From contig NZ_VKHR01000009.1 of the NCBI RefSeq assembly GCF_009663145.1, forward strand, positions 40,035 to 104,034: a stretch of 64,000 nt of DNA, read 5' to 3'. Source of the DNA: Shewanella sp. TC10 (lineage in GTDB: Bacteria > Pseudomonadota > Gammaproteobacteria > Enterobacterales > Shewanellaceae). The position numbers and the translations under genes are program-made. The notes under the pieces are model-generated. The model had not been told where the DNA came from and ran no database searches. It saw nothing but the letters and a program-made list of their open reading frames with translations. Positions 61,657 to 64,000 of the stretch are shown here, in pieces. Within the stretch, counting starts at the first letter, position 1. Each line of letters begins with the position of its first letter.

Positions 61657-63315
61657 ATGCTTTGCCAATTAAGCATTAATAATTTCGCGATTGTACGTTT
61701 TCTAGAGCTCGATTTTAAAGCCGGCATGACCAGTATTACTGGAGAAACAGGCGCAGGTAAATCCATCGCAATAGACGCACTAGGTCTCTGCCTTGGGAAT
61801 CGTGCAGATGCTAATACGGTAAGACCCGGTGCTAGCAAAGCAGAGGTAAGCGCTCGTTTTACTCTAGATGATGTTCCTTTCGCCAAGCGTTGGCTTGAAG
61901 ATAATGATCTTGATGTTGAAGAAGAATGTATTTTACGTCGAACCATTAGTGCTGATGGTCGCTCGCGCGCCTACATTAACGGTAATCCTGTCCCACTTTC
62001 TCAATTAAAAGCATTGGGGCAATTATTTGTTGGCATACATGGTCAACATGCGCACCATGCAATGCTTAAAAGTGAGCATCAACTTACCTTACTCGACAGC
62101 TATGCAAACCATAAACTGTTGCTTGATAGCGTAAGTAAAAGCTATCAACGCTGTAAAAATATAGAAAATGAACTTAAGCAATTACAGCAGAACCAACAAG
62201 AACGTATTGCAAGAAAGCAGCTGGTTCAGTATCAAGTTGAAGAGTTAGACGAATTCGCACTTTTACCTGGTGAGTTTGAACAAATTGAGCAAGAGCATAA
62301 ACGCCTTGCTAACGGCACTGACTTAATTGAAAGTTGTCAAAATACCTTACAGCTCCTAAGCGAAGATGATGAACATAATGTTGAGTCACTACTTAACCGA
62401 GCAGTGGGATTTGCAGATAATTTACAAAGCTTTGACCCTAGCCTTAAAAACATTGCAGAAATGCTCAATGAAGCCTTAATACAGGTCCAAGAAAGTAGTA
62501 GTGAAGTTCAAGACTACCTCAGCAGAATAGAGCTCGACCCAGAACATTTTGCTTATCTCGAGCAGCGTATTTCAAAAGCAATGCAATTGGCCCGTAAACA
62601 TCACGTCCAAACAGAAAACTTAACGGAGCATCACCAACAGCTTAAAACAGAACTGTCAGCATTAAGCAGCGATGCTACTCGTCTTGATGAAATCCAGCAA
62701 CAGGTCGACGATAGCAAACTGGCTTATATTGCTAGCGCACAAAAGCTAAGTCAAAGTCGTCAGCGATATGCTAAAGAATTAAATAAACTGGTGACTCAAT
62801 CGATTCATGAGCTGAACATGCCAAAAGGAAAATTCAGCATTGCTGTTAATTTTAACCCTGACATACAGTCATTGGTGGGAAGTGACCAAATAGAGTTTCA
62901 GGTTACCACTAATCCAGGCCAGCCATTACAGCCCATCGCCAAAGTTGCTTCAGGAGGAGAGTTGTCGCGTATAGGTTTGGGAATACAGGTTATAACCGCT
63001 AAAAAGGTTTCCACCCCGACACTGATATTCGATGAAGTTGATGTGGGCATATCAGGCCCTACAGCCGCTGTGGTTGGCCGAATGTTGAGAAGCTTAGGAG
63101 AATCAACGCAAGTTATTTGTGTAACTCACTTACCGCAAGTTGCAGGTAACGGACATCAGCATATGTTGGTGAATAAATTTACCAAAAGTGGCGGCACTGA
63201 AACCCAAATGAAGCCTCTCGATAAAGAGCAACGTATTAGTGAGCTAGCAAGGCTTCTCGCAGGTGACGTTATTACTGAAAATACCTTGGCGAATGCTAGA
63301 GAACTTTTACACTAA
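61657..63315 (+). CDS. recN: DNA repair protein RecN
   Basis: 552 residues from the ATG at 61657 (AAGGA 8 bases upstream; the TTG six bases earlier is not needed). RecN is an SMC-like ATPase for double-strand-break repair. Walker A is SITGETGAGKSI (~26-37). A long coiled coil (about 150-390) holds the usual Gln/Glu-rich helices and a central hinge. The C-terminal head has VASGGELSRIGLG (signature), LIFDEVDVGISG (Walker B) and ICVTHLPQVA. Two LexA boxes place it in the SOS regulon. Confidence 0.97.
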   Translation: MLCQLSINNFAIVRFLELDFKAGMTSITGETGAGKSIAIDALGLCLGNRADANTVRPGASKAEVSARFTLDDVPFAKRWLEDNDLDVEEECILRRTISADGRSRAYINGNPVPLSQLKALGQLFVGIHGQHAHHAMLKSEHQLTLLDSYANHKLLLDSVSKSYQRCKNIENELKQLQQNQQERIARKQLVQYQVEELDEFALLPGEFEQIEQEHKRLANGTDLIESCQNTLQLLSEDDEHNVESLLNRAVGFADNLQSFDPSLKNIAEMLNEALIQVQESSSEVQDYLSRIELDPEHFAYLEQRISKAMQLARKHHVQTENLTEHHQQLKTELSALSSDATRLDEIQQQVDDSKLAYIASAQKLSQSRQRYAKELNKLVTQSIHELNMPKGKFSIAVNFNPDIQSLVGSDQIEFQVTTNPGQPLQPIAKVASGGELSRIGLGIQVITAKKVSTPTLIFDEVDVGISGPTAAVVGRMLRSLGESTQVICVTHLPQVAGNGHQHMLVNKFTKSGGTETQMKPLDKEQRISELARLLAGDVITENTLANARELLH

Positions 63316-63406
63316 TTTTTACTCATTAGGTCTTTCATTAAAAATGACATAAACAGAGTCAAAATATTATTAGTTATTAGCATCTATTAACAGCACCTAT
63401 TACCAA

Positions 63407-63434
63407 CCACTATCTAGAAACAACTATCTAGAAA
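63407..63434. repeat. 14-bp direct repeat (2 units) 3' of recN
   Basis: CCACTATCTAGAAA followed directly by CAACTATCTAGAAA, 92 bp past the recN stop. The ~60 bp before it hold looser TATTA-rich repeats. Confidence 0.88.
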
Positions 63435-63452
63435 CGCTCACCTTTAGCTCAT

Positions 63453-63483
63453 AAAAAAGCCCACTTTAAGGTGGGCATTTTTA
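63453..63483. terminator. Bidirectional terminator between recN and pgpA
   Basis: GCCCAC / GTGGGC arms (63459-63464 and 63471-63476) with T-runs on both sides, so it can serve convergent recN and pgpA. Confidence 0.85.
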
Positions 63484-63534
63484 TGTAGTTCACTGCATAG
63501 CTATTGCGTTAGCCACAGTTGATTCCATTTCTGT

Positions 63535-64000
63535 TTACACAAAATAATAAATAGCTTGTAAACACACTAACGCAAAGATGCCAGCAAGCACATCGTCAAT
63601 CATAATGCCAAAACCACCGTGAACTTTGGCATCTAACCAACGGATAGGCCATGGTTTTAGAATGTCGAAGAAGCGAAATAATACAAAACCAATCACTAAC
63701 CAGATCAAGCCAGCTGGGGCTGCAATCATGGTAATCATCAGTCCTGCCACTTCATCCCAAACGATTGCGCCATGATCATGTACGCCCATGTCCTTTGCCG
63801 CTTTATCACAAATATAAAAACCAACAAGGGTACTAATTACAGTAATAATGATAAAAGGCGTTAAACTTAAGTGCCCCATTAAATAAACCAATGGAACAGC
63901 TGCAAGCGTACCAAACGTGCCAGGGGCTTTAGCTGCTAAACCACTACCAAACCCTAATGCTAAAAAATGCACCGGATTTTTTAAAGAAAGTTTTAATACT
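63535..64000 (-). CDS. pgpA: Phosphatidylglycerophosphatase A, 5' end cut by window edge
   Basis: The frame is open past the GTG at 63972 to the window edge (reading VLKLSLKNPVHFLALGFGSG), so the true start lies beyond 64000; about 155 codons are present of a usual ~160-170. PgpA dephosphorylates phosphatidylglycerophosphate in the inner membrane. Signatures: GLAAKAPGTFGTLAAVP, IVWDEVAGLMITMIAAP, and the C-terminal RWLDAKVHGGFGIMIDDVLAG with the catalytic Asp residues. In gammaproteobacteria it commonly follows thiL, which would lie to the right. Confidence 0.93.
   Translation of the reverse strand, partial: VLKLSLKNPVHFLALGFGSGLAAKAPGTFGTLAAVPLVYLMGHLSLTPFIIITVISTLVGFYICDKAAKDMGVHDHGAIVWDEVAGLMITMIAAPAGLIWLVIGFVLFRFFDILKPWPIRWLDAKVHGGFGIMIDDVLAGIFALVCLQAIYYFV

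Overview
The window is chromosomal DNA of a Shewanella-like marine gammaproteobacterium (order Alteromonadales). The evidence is gene content and order: the block relA-mazG-pyrG-eno-ftsB-ispD-ispF-truD-surE-pcm-nlpD-rpoS next to mutS and recA, barA-yjaG-(AEC carrier)-recN nearby, and alaS-csrA-tRNA-Ser(GCT)/tRNA-Arg(ACG), the last as in E. coli. Both ends cut a gene: a tricorn-like S41 protease loses its 3' end on the left, and pgpA loses its 5' end on the right.

Layout. 1-6.7 kb: envelope/signalling genes, with the protease, an ECF sigma factor translationally coupled to a membrane-anchored putative anti-sigma factor, an unrecognised secreted protein and a periplasmic binding-protein-like gene. 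6.9-8.5 kb: purEK. 8.6-16.7 kb: a sensor-less chemoreceptor, an SLT lipoprotein, gshA overlapped by a small lipoprotein gene, an M16 protease lipoprotein and a YqaA-family membrane protein. 17-23.2 kb: a dicarboxylate/amino-acid symporter, then a nitrate/nitrite-type ABC importer operon (nrtA-nrtB-ATPase) ending in an outer-membrane porin and preceded by a leader with an intrinsic terminator. 23.7-26.9 kb: the Na+-pumping oxaloacetate decarboxylase operon oadGAB with a PdhR-like operator upstream. 27.7-28.5 kb: seven tRNA genes. 29.2-38.3 kb: csrA, alaS, then a four-gene insert (PhzF-like protein, EgtB, EgtD, SnoaL-like protein) where recX would be expected, then recA with its LexA site. 38.7-56.7 kb: mutS, a lipoprotein, and the rpoS-to-relA block, with a MITE-like inverted-repeat element between mazG and relA, then rlmD. 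56.8-64 kb: barA, yjaG, an AEC carrier, recN with two LexA sites, and pgpA.

How it fits together. The window carries several global regulators: RpoS, CsrA, BarA (the kinase upstream of the Csr system), RelA and the SOS genes recA/recN. The most interesting accessory content is a compact ergothioneine-type cassette (sulfoxide synthase plus histidine methyltransferase) placed between alaS and recA. A second recurring signal is short tandem repeat arrays, 12-19 bp per unit and unrelated to one another in sequence, sitting at or just beyond stop codons throughout the window. Similar micro-duplications occur inside the putative anti-sigma factor and EgtB. No phage, plasmid, CRISPR array or complete insertion sequence was seen.
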